Shown piece after piece: positions 18,004 through 26,621 of a DNA stretch of 64,000 bases. The notes under the pieces are model-generated. The model saw only the letters and a program-made list of their open reading frames with translations, was not told the DNA's origin and did not search any database. Source of the DNA: Streptococcus sp. 29892 (GTDB lineage Bacteria; Bacillota; Bacilli; Lactobacillales; Streptococcaceae); NCBI RefSeq assembly GCF_032594935.1, contig NZ_CP118734.1, positions 1,020,001-1,084,000 on the forward strand, in the 5' to 3' direction. The stretch's first letter is position 1. The number at the start of each line of letters is the position of its first letter. The translations under genes were made by a program, and so were the position numbers.

Positions 18004-18311
18004 TGGATGGAAAATGGCAGAGCAGACAGCGTGTTGAGCAGATGGAAAGCATATTTCATTCCCAACTCCAGCTCGTTTCAGCATTGCAATCCCTTCTAGA
18101 ACAGGTCGAAACAAGCCAGCCAGCATATCTGGAATTACTGGACTATTACCAAAGTCCGACCTTCCTAGAAGATATGGACTTGGCTGATAGAGGGGAATTT
18201 AAACATCTTACCTGCGGTGTCTTGAGTGAAGATGGTGTCTATAATCTGCTTATAGATAGAAAAGAATTAGCAGCCAAGCTAAGAGAATGTGCAGACTTAC
18301 TGGATGTGTAA
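18003..18311 (+). CDS. DUF4298-type small protein
   Basis: 102 residues, predicted largely helical, with R.EQME..F..QLQLV..L..LLEQ....P.Y.ELLDYYQS..FLEDM and a C-terminal helix LRECADLLDV. This is the pattern of the DUF4298 family of streptococci, of unknown function. Its ATG starts inside the pcp stop codon, so it is translated from the same message. Confidence 0.75.
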   Translation: MDGKWQSRQRVEQMESIFHSQLQLVSALQSLLEQVETSQPAYLELLDYYQSPTFLEDMDLADRGEFKHLTCGVLSEDGVYNLLIDRKELAAKLRECADLLDV

Positions 18312-18323
18312 GATTGGAGAGAA

Positions 18324-18695
18324 ATGGCAAATAGGATTGAGAACGTATTGGAATTATATAAGCAAGCTGTCTTGGAAAAGGATTTGGATCTCATGTTGTC
18401 CTTGTATTGTGACGATGTTTTGATTTACGATGTGGCTGGGCAGTGGTCTTTGTCTGGTAAGAAGGACTTGGCAGATATGGTGACTTCTTGGTTTCAAGAA
18501 ATTGCGACGGATAGGGTAGAAGTGAGCTATTCAAATCTGGAAATTCAGTCTTCCCAGACCTGTGCCTTTGCCTATTTTGATGCCAGCTTTTCAAAAATTG
18601 GAAAGGAACAGTCTGTCACAGACCGTTTCACACTAGGCTTTATTTATGACCAAGGTTGGAAAATCAAGCACCAACACTCTAGTCACCCTGTATAA
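18324..18695 (+). CDS. NTF2-like (SnoaL/DUF4440-type) protein
   Basis: 123 residues with the cone-shaped NTF2-like fold signature: helix VLELYKQAVLEKDLDLMLSLYCDDVLIYD, then strands around WSLSGKKDLADMV, SNLEIQSS...AYFDASFS and GWKIKHQHSS. Members include small hydrolases, isomerases and unknown binders, so no function is assigned. It is the last gene of the methyltransferase-pcp run and is followed by a terminator. Confidence 0.7.
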   Translation: MANRIENVLELYKQAVLEKDLDLMLSLYCDDVLIYDVAGQWSLSGKKDLADMVTSWFQEIATDRVEVSYSNLEIQSSQTCAFAYFDASFSKIGKEQSVTDRFTLGFIYDQGWKIKHQHSSHPV

Positions 18696-18734
18696 ACCAA
18701 ACAGTATTTATTTGCATAAAAAATATTACGCAAA

Positions 18735-18774
18735 CAAAAACTACCTTCATCTCTATGAGAGTAGTTTTTGTATT
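18735..18774 (+). terminator. Terminator
   Basis: Perfect arms CAAAAACTAC (18735-18744) and GTAGTTTTTG (18761-18770), followed by TATTTT. Confidence 0.8.
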
Positions 18775-18880
18775 TTCACGCCATTTTCTGATATACTGGA
18801 TAGGTATTAAAATTTAGAAAGGTTCTGTTTTGGGTCATTCCCAAACGGTAGCCAGTCTTCTGGCTAGAGGTATTAGTTTC

Positions 18881-20215
18881 ATGTCTCAAACCCACATTAA
18901 TGTTATCGGAGCTGGCTTAGCTGGCTCAGAAGCTGCTTATCAGATTGCCAAGCGTGGCATTCCTGTCAAACTTTACGAGATGCGTGGTGTCAAACCGACT
19001 CCTCAGCACAAGACCGACAAGTTTGCCGAGTTGGTTTGTTCTAATTCTTTCCGTGGTGATAGTTTGACCAACGCTGTCGGTTTGCTCAAGGAAGAAATGC
19101 GTCGCTTGGATTCCATCATCATGCGTGCTGGTGAGGCTCATCGTGTGCCTGCTGGTGGCGCCATGGCCATGGACCGTGAGAACTTCTCTCAAGCAGTCAC
19201 AGATGAAATTCACAATCACCCACTGATTGAAGTCATTCGTGGTGAGATTACTGAGATTCCCGAAGATGCTATTACAGTCATTGCGACGGGGCCTTTGACG
19301 TCTGACGCCTTGGCAGAAAAAATTCACGCACTCAATGGTGGCGACGGTTTTTACTTCTACGATGCGGCAGCACCGATTGTCGACAGCTCGACCATTAACA
19401 TGGACTTGGTTTATCTTAAGTCCCGTTATGACAAGGGAGAGGCTGCCTATCTCAATGCTCCCATGAATAAGGAACAGTTTACCGCTTTCTATGAGGCCTT
19501 GATTTCAGCCGAGGAAGCACCGCTCAATTCCTTTGAAAAAGAAAAATACTTTGAAGGCTGTATGCCGATTGAAGTCATGGCTAAACGTGGTATCAAAACC
19601 ATGTTATATGGTCCGATGAAGCCAGTTGGTCTGGAATATCCAGATGATTACAAGGGGCCACGTGATGGCGAATACAAGACACCTTACGCAGTTGTCCAGC
19701 TCCGTCAGGATAACGCAGCAGGTAGCCTTTACAATATTGTTGGCTTCCAGACTCACCTTAAGTGGGGTGAGCAGAAGCGGGTCTTCCAGATGATTCCAGG
19801 GCTTGAAAATGCGGAGTTTGTCCGCTACGGCGTTATGCACCGCAATTCCTACATGGATTCGCCAAACTTATTGGAACAGACCTTTGCGACCAAGAAAAAT
19901 CCAAATCTGTTCTTTGCAGGTCAAATGACAGGAGTAGAAGGCTATGTTGAGTCTGCCGCCTCTGGCTTAGTGGCCGGTATCAACGCTGTTCGCCGTTTCC
20001 GAGGCGAGGAGCCGGTCATCTTCCCACAGACCACAGCCATCGGAGCTCTGCCATTCTACATCACCCACACCGAAAGCAAGCACTTCCAGCCTATGAATGT
20101 CAACTTTGGCATCATCAAGGAGCTAGACGGTCCGCGGATCCGTGATAAGAAGGAGCGTTATGAGGCAATAGCAGAACGTTCCCTCAAGGACTTGGAAGAG
20201 TTTTTGGCTTACTAA
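18881..20215 (+). CDS. trmFO: TrmFO, FAD/folate-dependent tRNA (uracil-54-C5)-methyltransferase
   Basis: TrmFO makes m5U54 in the tRNA T-loop using methylene-tetrahydrofolate. The 444-residue protein has the FAD-binding [14 protein letters not shown] at its N-terminus, the family YEMRG and [10 protein letters not shown] motifs with the reactive cysteine, and a C-terminal [17 protein letters not shown] motif. ATG 18881 gives the conserved [10 protein letters not shown] start but has only AGAGG about 12 nt upstream; the strong AGAAAGG (18816-18822) is 58 nt upstream, 7 nt before an in-frame TTG (18830). See findings. Confidence 0.95.
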   Translation: MSQTHINVIGAGLAGSEAAYQIAKRGIPVKLYEMRGVKPTPQHKTDKFAELVCSNSFRGDSLTNAVGLLKEEMRRLDSIIMRAGEAHRVPAGGAMAMDRENFSQAVTDEIHNHPLIEVIRGEITEIPEDAITVIATGPLTSDALAEKIHALNGGDGFYFYDAAAPIVDSSTINMDLVYLKSRYDKGEAAYLNAPMNKEQFTAFYEALISAEEAPLNSFEKEKYFEGCMPIEVMAKRGIKTMLYGPMKPVGLEYPDDYKGPRDGEYKTPYAVVQLRQDNAAGSLYNIVGFQTHLKWGEQKRVFQMIPGLENAEFVRYGVMHRNSYMDSPNLLEQTFATKKNPNLFFAGQMTGVEGYVESAASGLVAGINAVRRFRGEEPVIFPQTTAIGALPFYITHTESKHFQPMNVNFGIIKELDGPRIRDKKERYEAIAERSLKDLEEFLAY

Positions 20216-20232
20216 GATAATCAGCTATCTCC

Positions 20233-20253
20233 AGACACCTCCGGGTGTCTTTT
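20233..20253 (+). terminator. trmFO terminator
   Basis: Short GC-rich hairpin AGACACC-TCC-GGGTGTCT followed by TTTGT. Confidence 0.75.
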
Positions 20254-20291
20254 GTGTTATACTGGGGTTAGAAAACCGAAGGAGAAACACG

Positions 20292-21302
20292 ATGAATCAC
20301 GATACTTGGAAGGGGATTATCTTGCAGAAGCAGGGCTTATTAGCCCCCCAGTCTGTCCAGCAGATTTGCCAAAATCTCAATGGCTTACAGGCTCAGTTCC
20401 AGCCCTATGTTCATGTCGGATTTCGCAACCGTATGACAGCAGAGGATTTTCATGAGGGGAGCTGGCAGGAGGAGCTGACACGTCAGTGGTCCATTCGGCG
20501 AACGGTTCATGCCTATCTCAAGTCGGAAATTCCTCTCTATATCCACGAGGGGCGGATGGCTAGTACCGACTATCTTCAAACCGTCGGTCGCGATGATTTT
20601 TCACCTCAAACCAAGCAGAAGTATCATCGGCTAATCCTAGAAGCCTTGGAACAAGCCCCTATGACCCGCGAAGAGCTGAAAATCCTCTGTCGTGCGGAAA
20701 AGATGACGCAGGAAGAGGAGAAGCAGGTTTTCAACGCTTGGGGCGGCCTTTTTCGCTACATGGTCGAGCGTGGGGAAGTTTATCAGGAGTACGGTGCCAA
20801 ACGTTTTCACCTTCTGACAGACTTTCAGCCACTTTCACGGGAAAAAGCAGAGCTGGAAATCGCACGGCGGTATTTTTCAGGTTTTGGTCCTGTCAGCTTA
20901 GCGGATGCTCGTTATTACTTCAAGGAAAATAAATCTACGGTCCTAAATTGGATGAAACAATTGGATTTGAAAACTATAGAAGTAGCAGGGGAAGAACGCT
21001 TCTATCTAGGAAAATTAGAAGAAGCAGAAGTACCAGACTGCCTCTTCATTGCAGGTTTTGACCAACTTTTGCTAGGTTACGAAAAGAAAGCCAATCCCTT
21101 CTTTGATCCCAAGCATATTCGGCAGATTTATACGCTGACAGGCATTGTCAAACCAGTTGTTTTCTACAAGGGACGACTGGTTGCGACCTGGCGACGTGAT
21201 AAGGACAGGATTGAATTAGCTATATTTGAAAATCTGACCAATCGTGAACTGAAAGAACTGGAACGTTACCGTCGAGTCTACGAGGAACGCTTGAAAACTT
21301 AG
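20292..21302 (+). CDS. Winged-helix DNA-binding domain protein (HTH_42 / AlkX-like)
   Basis: 336 residues with the family pattern of crosslink-repair type winged-helix proteins: N-terminal LLAPQSV.Q.C..L.GLQAQ....V..GFRNR, a central R.TVHAY...DI-like SIRRTVHAYLKSEIPLY, and a C-terminal RYFSGFGPVSLADARYY, FIAGFDQLLLGYE and W.RD. This family includes DNA glycosylase-like proteins in actinobacteria and proteobacteria, but streptococcal members are uncharacterised. Start ATG 20292 has GAAGGAG at 20278-20284. Its terminator region overlaps the operator-rich stretch before the esterase operon. Confidence 0.75.
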   Translation: MNHDTWKGIILQKQGLLAPQSVQQICQNLNGLQAQFQPYVHVGFRNRMTAEDFHEGSWQEELTRQWSIRRTVHAYLKSEIPLYIHEGRMASTDYLQTVGRDDFSPQTKQKYHRLILEALEQAPMTREELKILCRAEKMTQEEEKQVFNAWGGLFRYMVERGEVYQEYGAKRFHLLTDFQPLSREKAELEIARRYFSGFGPVSLADARYYFKENKSTVLNWMKQLDLKTIEVAGEERFYLGKLEEAEVPDCLFIAGFDQLLLGYEKKANPFFDPKHIRQIYTLTGIVKPVVFYKGRLVATWRRDKDRIELAIFENLTNRELKELERYRRVYEERLKT

Positions 21303-21311
21303 CAAAAATTG

Positions 21312-21381
21312 TTCGGATAATCCGAAAAATGACGTAATATAACTAAATTTTCTGAATATTTCAGAAAATCTATGGTATAAT
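21312..21381 (+). promoter_or_regulatory. Promoter with two palindromes before the esterase/ATP-grasp operon
   Basis: A 15-bp palindrome TTCGGATAATCCGAA (21312-21326) and a second one with perfect 10-nt arms ATTTTCTGAA (21347-21356) and TTCAGAAAAT (21360-21369) lie upstream of -10 TATAAT (21376-21381). The second covers the -35 region, so a repressor bound there would block transcription. No regulator gene adjoins it. Confidence 0.6.
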
Positions 21382-21411
21382 ACTAAAAACACTGTTTAGA
21401 AAGAGATGTCT

Positions 21412-22236
21412 ATGAACAAGTCCTACTTTTATCTAGATATGAAAACGCACGAATTGGAAGTGCCCTTTACTGCTAGAAAACGCCGTGTCCGTGTTTTATT
21501 GCCAAAAGGATATGAGGAAGATACGGATAAAACCTACCCTGTTGTCTATTTCCATGACGGGCAAAATGTCCTGTACAGTAAAGAAGCTTTTTCAGGTCAT
21601 TCTTGGAAAGTCATTCCGACCATCAAGCGAAATCCTGATATTGCTAAGATGATTATTGTAGCCATTGACAATGATGGTGCTGAGCGTATGCATGAATACG
21701 CTGCCTGGAAGTTTAGCGAGATGGGTATTCCAGGTGTTCAGTTTGGTGGCAAGGGTACCTTATATGCCGAATTTGTTATGGATGTGGTCAAACCTTTTAT
21801 TGACAATACCTATCGCACCAAGTCTGACAAGAGCCACACAGCCATGATTGGCTCATCACTTGGTGGCAACATCACTCAGTTTATGGGATTAGCCTATAAG
21901 GACCAAATTGGCTGTTTGGGAGTATTTTCATCAGCTAACTGGCTCCATCAAGAAGCCTTTGACCGTTACATTGAGCGAAAAGCACTGGATAAGGACCAAC
22001 GAGTTTATATCTACGTTGGAACAGAAGAAGCGGATGATACAGATAAAACCCTGATGGCAGGTAATATCAAGCAATCTTATATCAATTCCTCGCTAACTTA
22101 CTACCGTCAATTGATAGCGGGAGGCGTTGATTTGGACAATATCGCCTTGGAAGTTGTTTCTGGTGCCGTCCATAATGAGGAAGCCTGGGCAGCTTATTTG
22201 CCAGATTGCTTGCGCTTTTTAAGCGAAAAGTGGTAA
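21412..22236 (+). CDS. Alpha/beta-hydrolase, putative esterase (Fes/EsteraseD-like)
   Basis: 274 residues. The pattern RVRVLLPKGYEED...YPVVYFHDGQNVLY near the N-terminus and the nucleophile elbow MIGSSLGGN (around residues 145-153) identify an esterase of the Fes/enterochelin-esterase-like group; a late histidine in SGAVHNEEAW is a plausible catalytic base. Start 21412 is preferred to 21406, because the AAAGAG upstream is too close to the latter. It is the first gene of a three-gene operon with another esterase and an ATP-grasp enzyme. Confidence 0.8.
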   Translation: MNKSYFYLDMKTHELEVPFTARKRRVRVLLPKGYEEDTDKTYPVVYFHDGQNVLYSKEAFSGHSWKVIPTIKRNPDIAKMIIVAIDNDGAERMHEYAAWKFSEMGIPGVQFGGKGTLYAEFVMDVVKPFIDNTYRTKSDKSHTAMIGSSLGGNITQFMGLAYKDQIGCLGVFSSANWLHQEAFDRYIERKALDKDQRVYIYVGTEEADDTDKTLMAGNIKQSYINSSLTYYRQLIAGGVDLDNIALEVVSGAVHNEEAWAAYLPDCLRFLSEKW

Positions 22237-22263
22237 TGTAAAGAATTAGTTAGGAGAATGAAT

Positions 22264-23010
22264 ATGCATGTAGAATTTTTAAGTCACTGGTCTGGCCATC
22301 TTGGTCGTGAAATGAATGTCAACCGTTATGGACACGCAGGTATTCCTGTGGTTGTTTTTGCCTCATCAGGCGGTTCGTACAATGAATACGCAGATTTTGG
22401 GATGATTGAAGCCTGCCGTGGCTCGATTGAGGCTGGTAATGTCCAATTTTTCACCCTAACCAGTCACGATAAGGAAAGTTGGTTGGCGGACTGGAAGTCT
22501 ATTCATGATAAAGCTGAAGCTCACCGTGCCTATGAACGTTATGTGATTGAAGAAGCGATTCCATTTATTAAACATAAAACTGGCTGGTTTGATGGTATGA
22601 TGACAACTGGTTGCTCAATGGGGGCCTACCACGCGCTGAATTTCTTCCTCCAGCATCCAGATGTATTTACAAAAGTTATCGCCCTTTCAGGTGTCTATGA
22701 TGCTCGTTTCTTTAACAACAACCACGACTACGGGCATGATGATGTGGTCTATCAAAACTCACCGTCTGATTACATCTGGAACCAAAATGATGGTTGGTTC
22801 ATCGACAAATATCGCCAAGCAGATATCATCGTCTGCACAGGTTTGGGTGATTGGGAGCAAGATGGTTTAGACTCTTTCTACAATCTGAAACGTGCATTCG
22901 AAGAGAAAAATATCCCAGCTTGGTTTGACACTTGGGGCACCGATGTGGCTCACGACTGGTTATGGTGGAGAAAACAAATGCCATTCTTCCTTCACTCCAT
23001 CGGACTATAA
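22264..23010 (+). CDS. Alpha/beta-hydrolase, second putative esterase
   Basis: 248 residues with GIPVVVFASSGGSYNEY, a nucleophile elbow TTGCSMGAYHAL (around residues 117-128) in which the usual G-x-S-x-G is intact as GCSMG, and a C-terminal DVAHDW that can supply the histidine. It is paralogous in fold to the preceding gene but not close in sequence. ATG 22264 is preferred to 22258, which sits 2 nt after GGAGA. It is 27 nt after the first esterase and 20 nt before the ATP-grasp gene. Confidence 0.8.
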   Translation: MHVEFLSHWSGHLGREMNVNRYGHAGIPVVVFASSGGSYNEYADFGMIEACRGSIEAGNVQFFTLTSHDKESWLADWKSIHDKAEAHRAYERYVIEEAIPFIKHKTGWFDGMMTTGCSMGAYHALNFFLQHPDVFTKVIALSGVYDARFFNNNHDYGHDDVVYQNSPSDYIWNQNDGWFIDKYRQADIIVCTGLGDWEQDGLDSFYNLKRAFEEKNIPAWFDTWGTDVAHDWLWWRKQMPFFLHSIGL

Positions 23011-23030
23011 AAAATTAGAAAGGACTGCCT

Positions 23031-24197
23031 ATGAATTATCTCGTTATTTCCCCTTTTTATCCAGAAAATTTCCAACCCTTCACCATTGAATTGGCTAAAA
23101 AAGAAGGTGTTACCGTTCTAGGTATTGGACAAGAACCCTATGAACAATTACCAGAAGAACTCCGCAATGCTTTGACAGAATATTTCCGTGTGGAAGATTT
23201 GGAAAATATCGATGAAGTCAAGCGTGCAGCGGCTTTCTTGATTTATAAACATGGTCCAATTGACCGTGTAGAATCCCACAATGAGCATTGGTTGGAAAAT
23301 GATGCAGCCCTCCGAGAACAATTTAACATCTTCGGAGCCAAACCCAAACACCTGAAAAAGACTAAATTTAAGTCGGAAATGAAAAAATATTTCAAAAAAG
23401 CAGGAGTTCCTGTCGTTCCAGGTGTGGTGGTTAAAACGGAACGCGACTTTGGTAGAGCTTTGAAGAATGTTGGTTTCCCAATGATTGCTAAGCCAGACAA
23501 TGGTGTCGGTGCATCTGGGACTTTCAAAATCGAAAATAAGGAAGATTTTGATCGATTTGTTGACACTTGGGATAGAAGCACCGTCTATTTCTTAGAAAAA
23601 TTTGTTAATTCAAGCATCATCACAACATATGACGGATTGGTCGATCATGAAGGCAATGTTGTTTTTGAAACAGGTTTGACCTACGTTCATACACCGTTTG
23701 AATTGATACAAACCAAGAAGGACAACGCCTACTTTATTGAGAAAGAACTAGATCCTAAGTTAGTTGAATATGGCAGGGCAATTATCAAGGCCTTTGGTAT
23801 GAGGGAGCGTTTCTTCCATATTGAATTTTTCAAGGAAGGTGATGACTATATCGCTATCGAGTACAATAATCGTATGGCAGGTGGTTTCACAGTTGAAGCC
23901 TACAACTATGCCCATTCCATTGATCTCTTCCGTGACTATGCTAATATCGCAACAGGTGGAGGAGTTGAGGAGCGGACATACACCCCTCAATATTGCTTGG
24001 TGGCAACTCGTCGTGATACAACAGACTATGTTCACTCAGCAGATGACATTCATCAGGAATTTGCTGATAAGATTAAGACAGTTAAACGCATGCCAGACGC
24101 CTTTGCGGAATTGCAAGGAAATGATGCCTACCTCCTTGTGACAGAGAGCAAGGAAGTGTTGGATGACATGATTGCCTATATTGGTTTAACAAAATAG
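23031..24197 (+). CDS. ATP-grasp domain carboxylate-amine ligase-like protein
   Basis: 388 residues. An N-terminal pre-ATP-grasp domain (MNYLVISPFYPENF, ...VESHNEHWLE) is followed by the ATP-grasp core: K.KFKSEMKKYFKKAGVPVVPG, FPMIAKPDNGVGASGTFKI (glycine-rich loop, around residues 145-165), and the metal-binding FFHIEFFKEGDDYIAIEYNNRMAGG (around residues 260-285). This group ligates a carboxylate to an amine or thiol through an acyl-phosphate; the substrate is unknown. Co-transcription with two esterases suggests a small pathway making or trimming an amide/ester compound (inference). Confidence 0.8.
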   Translation: MNYLVISPFYPENFQPFTIELAKKEGVTVLGIGQEPYEQLPEELRNALTEYFRVEDLENIDEVKRAAAFLIYKHGPIDRVESHNEHWLENDAALREQFNIFGAKPKHLKKTKFKSEMKKYFKKAGVPVVPGVVVKTERDFGRALKNVGFPMIAKPDNGVGASGTFKIENKEDFDRFVDTWDRSTVYFLEKFVNSSIITTYDGLVDHEGNVVFETGLTYVHTPFELIQTKKDNAYFIEKELDPKLVEYGRAIIKAFGMRERFFHIEFFKEGDDYIAIEYNNRMAGGFTVEAYNYAHSIDLFRDYANIATGGGVEERTYTPQYCLVATRRDTTDYVHSADDIHQEFADKIKTVKRMPDAFAELQGNDAYLLVTESKEVLDDMIAYIGLTK

Positions 24198-24239
24198 AAT
24201 GAATTGAAAGATGCCTAAAATGGTGTCTTTTTTTCTTTC

Positions 24240-24304
24240 CTTACAAAGCTGTAAGTTTTCAGTTCAGAACTGTAAGGTAGCGAGGTAGTAATATTTTCTA
24301 TAAT
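24240..24304 (+). promoter_or_regulatory. BceR-type operator/promoter, copy 1
   Basis: CTTACA-N4-TGTAAG palindrome and two direct CTGTAAG boxes (24249-24255 and 24270-24276) spaced 21 nt start to start, i.e. two DNA turns, as expected for an OmpR-family response regulator dimer. A consensus -10 TATAAT follows at 24299-24304 with no -35, which suggests activator dependence. Nearly the same block recurs at 25222-25286. Confidence 0.6.
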
Positions 24305-24336
24305 AGACTCATAAGAAAACGAAAGAAGGAAATCAT

Positions 24337-24474
24337 ATGTCATTCAAATTTTTACAAGCCAAGCAAGTGTTTGATAAATCACAAGCAAGCAAACAGCCAG
24401 AAGAGCAAGAAAAAGAAGCCCAATTTTTATTTGAGCTGAAACATGAATTGTTGCACCGCAACTGGATGTACTAG
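24337..24474 (+). CDS. Small paralogous protein 1 of the bacitracin-type locus
   Basis: 45 residues, MSFKFLQAKQVF... , charged and helix-prone (KQPEEQEKEAQFLFELKHELLHR) with a C-terminal NWMY. GAAGGA at 24325-24330 precedes the ATG. The first 9 residues, the ribosome-binding site and the promoter are the same as for the 46-residue ORF at 25319-25459, so the two arose by duplication. No family recognised; both look like real expressed peptides because of the conserved start region and the stop positioned just before the next ribosome-binding site. Confidence 0.65.
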   Translation: MSFKFLQAKQVFDKSQASKQPEEQEKEAQFLFELKHELLHRNWMY

Positions 24475-24486
24475 AAGGAGGTTATC

Positions 24487-25220
24487 TTGAAATCTTACAA
24501 TGCTTATCAACTGAAACTCGCTATGGCTGGCTTAATGGTTTTGGATCATCTGAAAATCATACCAGATTTTATCCCAGACCAACTTAGCATGGTCTTTCAC
24601 ATGGTCACTCGATGTGTTGCAGTCTTCTTTGCTTACATGTTAGTGGAGGGGTTTCTTCATACGAGAAATGTCAAAGCCTATCTTCTACGACTGTATGGTG
24701 CAGCAGGACTGATGGCCACTGGAAATGTTATGATAAACAGTCTTTACCAATCAAAAGATATTTACATCACTAATAATATCTTTCTAACATTGGCCGTTGG
24801 ACTAACCATGCTTATTTGTTTGAAGGAGTTTAAAAATAATAGTAGAACTCGACAAGTGATTCAAGTTGTCCTAGCTGGTTTGTGCTTGATAGTCGGGGCA
24901 GCATTCACAGAAGGAGGGCAGTTGTCTTACCATTTATTCTCATTACTTACTTAGGTCGTAAGATGCCATTCAAAAGAAATATTGCCTATGTATTGTTAGC
25001 TTTGCTTTTGCTTTTATCATCCTATCATCCTTATGAGACTATTGAAATGACCATTCAGATGATGCTCTTCAATGCAGACTGGTTATTTATTTTAGTCCTG
25101 CCAATTCTGAGTCTTTATAATGGACAAGCAGGGCCTCGCACAGCATTTTCACGCTATTTCTTTTACATTTTTTATCCGCTTCATTTGTGGCTACTAGCAA
25201 CTTTCGCCTATTTTCTCTAA
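24487..25220 (+). pseudogene. TraX-family membrane protein, frameshifted
   Basis: Two overlapping frames (TTG 24487 to 24954, then about 24918 to 25220) together make one TraX-like polytopic protein: AYQLKLAMAGLMVLDHLKIIP at the start, C..AVFFAYMLVEGF.HTRN, then after the break LPFILITYLGRK and the C-terminal FFYIFYPLHLWLLATFAYF. The frames switch around GAAGGAGGGCAG (about 24909-24920), consistent with loss of one base. Related proteins are acyltransferase-like membrane enzymes; TraX itself acetylates pilin. The start has AAGGAGG at 24475-24481. Could also be a sequencing error. Confidence 0.75.
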
Positions 25221-25221
25221 A

Positions 25222-25286
25222 CTTACAATCTTGTAAGTTTACATGTCAGAACTGTAAGGGAGCGAGGTAGTAATATTTTCTATAAT
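25222..25286 (+). promoter_or_regulatory. BceR-type operator/promoter, copy 2
   Basis: Same architecture as 24240-24304: CTTACA-N4-TGTAAG, second box CAGAACTGTAAG, and -10 TATAAT at 25281-25286. The region from AGCGAGG through the ATG of the small ORF is nearly identical in both copies. This copy drives the second small ORF, the lipoprotein and probably the BceAB genes. Confidence 0.65.
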
Positions 25287-25318
25287 AAACTCATAAGTAA
25301 ACGAAAGAAGGAAATCAT

Positions 25319-25459
25319 ATGTCATTCAAATTTTTACAAGCAAAGAGAATAGAAGAAAAGGTATTCTCTGAAAAAGAGAAGATTGAACTCATGGAACAAG
25401 CTGCATTCTTGGAAGAGCTTGCCCATGATTTGCAAAGTATGCGATTTATGGCATACTAG
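25319..25459 (+). CDS. Small paralogous protein 2 of the bacitracin-type locus
   Basis: 46 residues beginning MSFKFLQAK like its paralogue at 24337-24474, then KRIEEKVFSEKEKIELMEQAAFLEELAHDL and ending FMAY. The middle differs from paralogue 1 while the start and the aromatic C-terminal tail are kept. It is followed 12 nt later by the lipoprotein gene and so leads the resistance operon. Function unknown; a leader-like or accessory role is possible. Confidence 0.65.
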   Translation: MSFKFLQAKRIEEKVFSEKEKIELMEQAAFLEELAHDLQSMRFMAY

Positions 25460-25471
25460 AGGGAGGAAACT

Positions 25472-25846
25472 ATGAAAAAGAAAGTATTTGGCTTGCTGGC
25501 TTTGGGCAGTATAATGCTAACTGCTTGTTCTTCCTCTTCAGCAGGTCTTAGCTTTGATGAGGGCTATCAAACTTTCCATTACAAGGGAAAAGATTATGCC
25601 GTTAGCAAACAGGAAGTTACCGAAGATAGTATTCAAGAGGTAGAAGTCAAGTTTATGGATTGGCCTGTTGTTAAAGAGGAAGGGGCAGTGAAAACGACGG
25701 TATCCTTGAATAATCTCTATGTAACCACTAGCAAGGATTGGGCCATTGGTGTCCAAGATGGTTATTATAAAGTGGACTTAGAAGACAATATTGCTGAGTC
25801 AGATCGTATCAATTATCAAGAAGTGCTTGATCAAGCAGATGAATAA
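25472..25846 (+). CDS. Lipoprotein of the bacitracin-type resistance operon
   Basis: 124 residues with a type II signal peptide: MKKK, hydrophobic FGLLALGSIML, lipobox LTAC at residues 16-19, then a serine-rich linker. The mature part is small and beta-rich (YQTFHYKGKDYAV, VKTTVSLNNLYVTTSKDWAIGV) with no recognised domain. Its place directly before BceAB-type genes matches the accessory lipoprotein-like gene of the S. suis SstFEG bacitracin system, to my recollection. A shielding or ligand-binding role at the membrane surface is inferred. Confidence 0.8.
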   Translation: MKKKVFGLLALGSIMLTACSSSSAGLSFDEGYQTFHYKGKDYAVSKQEVTEDSIQEVEVKFMDWPVVKEEGAVKTTVSLNNLYVTTSKDWAIGVQDGYYKVDLEDNIAESDRINYQEVLDQADE

Positions 25847-25868
25847 AAAAAGAAAAGTAGGAGTAACT

Positions 25869-26621
25869 ATGTTATTAGAAATCAATCATTTAGAAAAAGT
25901 TTACCGCACGCGCTTTTCAAAAGAGGAAACTCGTGCCTTGCAAGATGTGGACTTCAAAGTCGATAAGGGGGAATTTATCGCGATTATGGGTGAAAGTGGT
26001 TCAGGTAAGACGACTTTGCTCAACATTTTGGCGACCTTGGACAAGCCAACGCGTGGCTCTGTTATCTTAAATAATCAAGACATCACCAAAATCAAGGAAA
26101 GCAAGCTGGCAGATTTCCGTTTGCGTAACCTAGGTTTTGTTTTCCAAGATTTTAATCTCTTGGATACCCTGTCCATCCAAGACAATATCTTTTTACCTCT
26201 GGTATTGGCACGTACTAGCTATGAGGAAATGGAAAAACGGTTGAAAGTTTTGGCGCCAAAACTGCGGATTCAAGATTTGCTGAAAAAACGTCCCTTTGAA
26301 CTTTCTGGTGGACAAAAGCAGCGCGTGGCCATTGCTCGTAGTTTGATTACCCAGCCACAGATTGTTCTAGCGGACGAACCGACAGCTGCCCTAGATTACC
26401 GCAATTCAGAAGACTTGCTGAATTTGTTTGAAGAAATTAACCGTGACGGTCAAACCATTCTCATGGTGACCCACTCGGCCAACGCAGCCAGCCACGCCAA
26501 ACGTGTCTTGTTTATCAAAGATGGTCGCATTTTCCATCAACTGTACAAGGCAGACAAGAGCAATCAAGACTTTGCCAAGGAGATTTCGCTCAATATGTCT
26601 GCACTTTTAGGGGGTGAGTAG
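25869..26621 (+). CDS. bceA: BceA-type ABC transporter ATP-binding protein
   Basis: 250 residues with Walker [10 protein letters not shown] (around residues 39-47), Q-loop in VFQDFNLL, signature [14 protein letters not shown] (around 143-156), Walker [13 protein letters not shown] and H-loop TH. The MacB/LolD-like class with a FtsX-type partner fits bacitracin and lantibiotic detoxification (target-AMP dissociation of undecaprenyl pyrophosphate-bound bacitracin). ATG 25869 has AGGAG at 25858-25863. Upstream in-frame codons would overlap the lipoprotein gene and are rejected. The permease follows without a gap. Confidence 0.9.
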   Translation: MLLEINHLEKVYRTRFSKEETRALQDVDFKVDKGEFIAIMGESGSGKTTLLNILATLDKPTRGSVILNNQDITKIKESKLADFRLRNLGFVFQDFNLLDTLSIQDNIFLPLVLARTSYEEMEKRLKVLAPKLRIQDLLKKRPFELSGGQKQRVAIARSLITQPQIVLADEPTAALDYRNSEDLLNLFEEINRDGQTILMVTHSANAASHAKRVLFIKDGRIFHQLYKADKSNQDFAKEISLNMSALLGGE

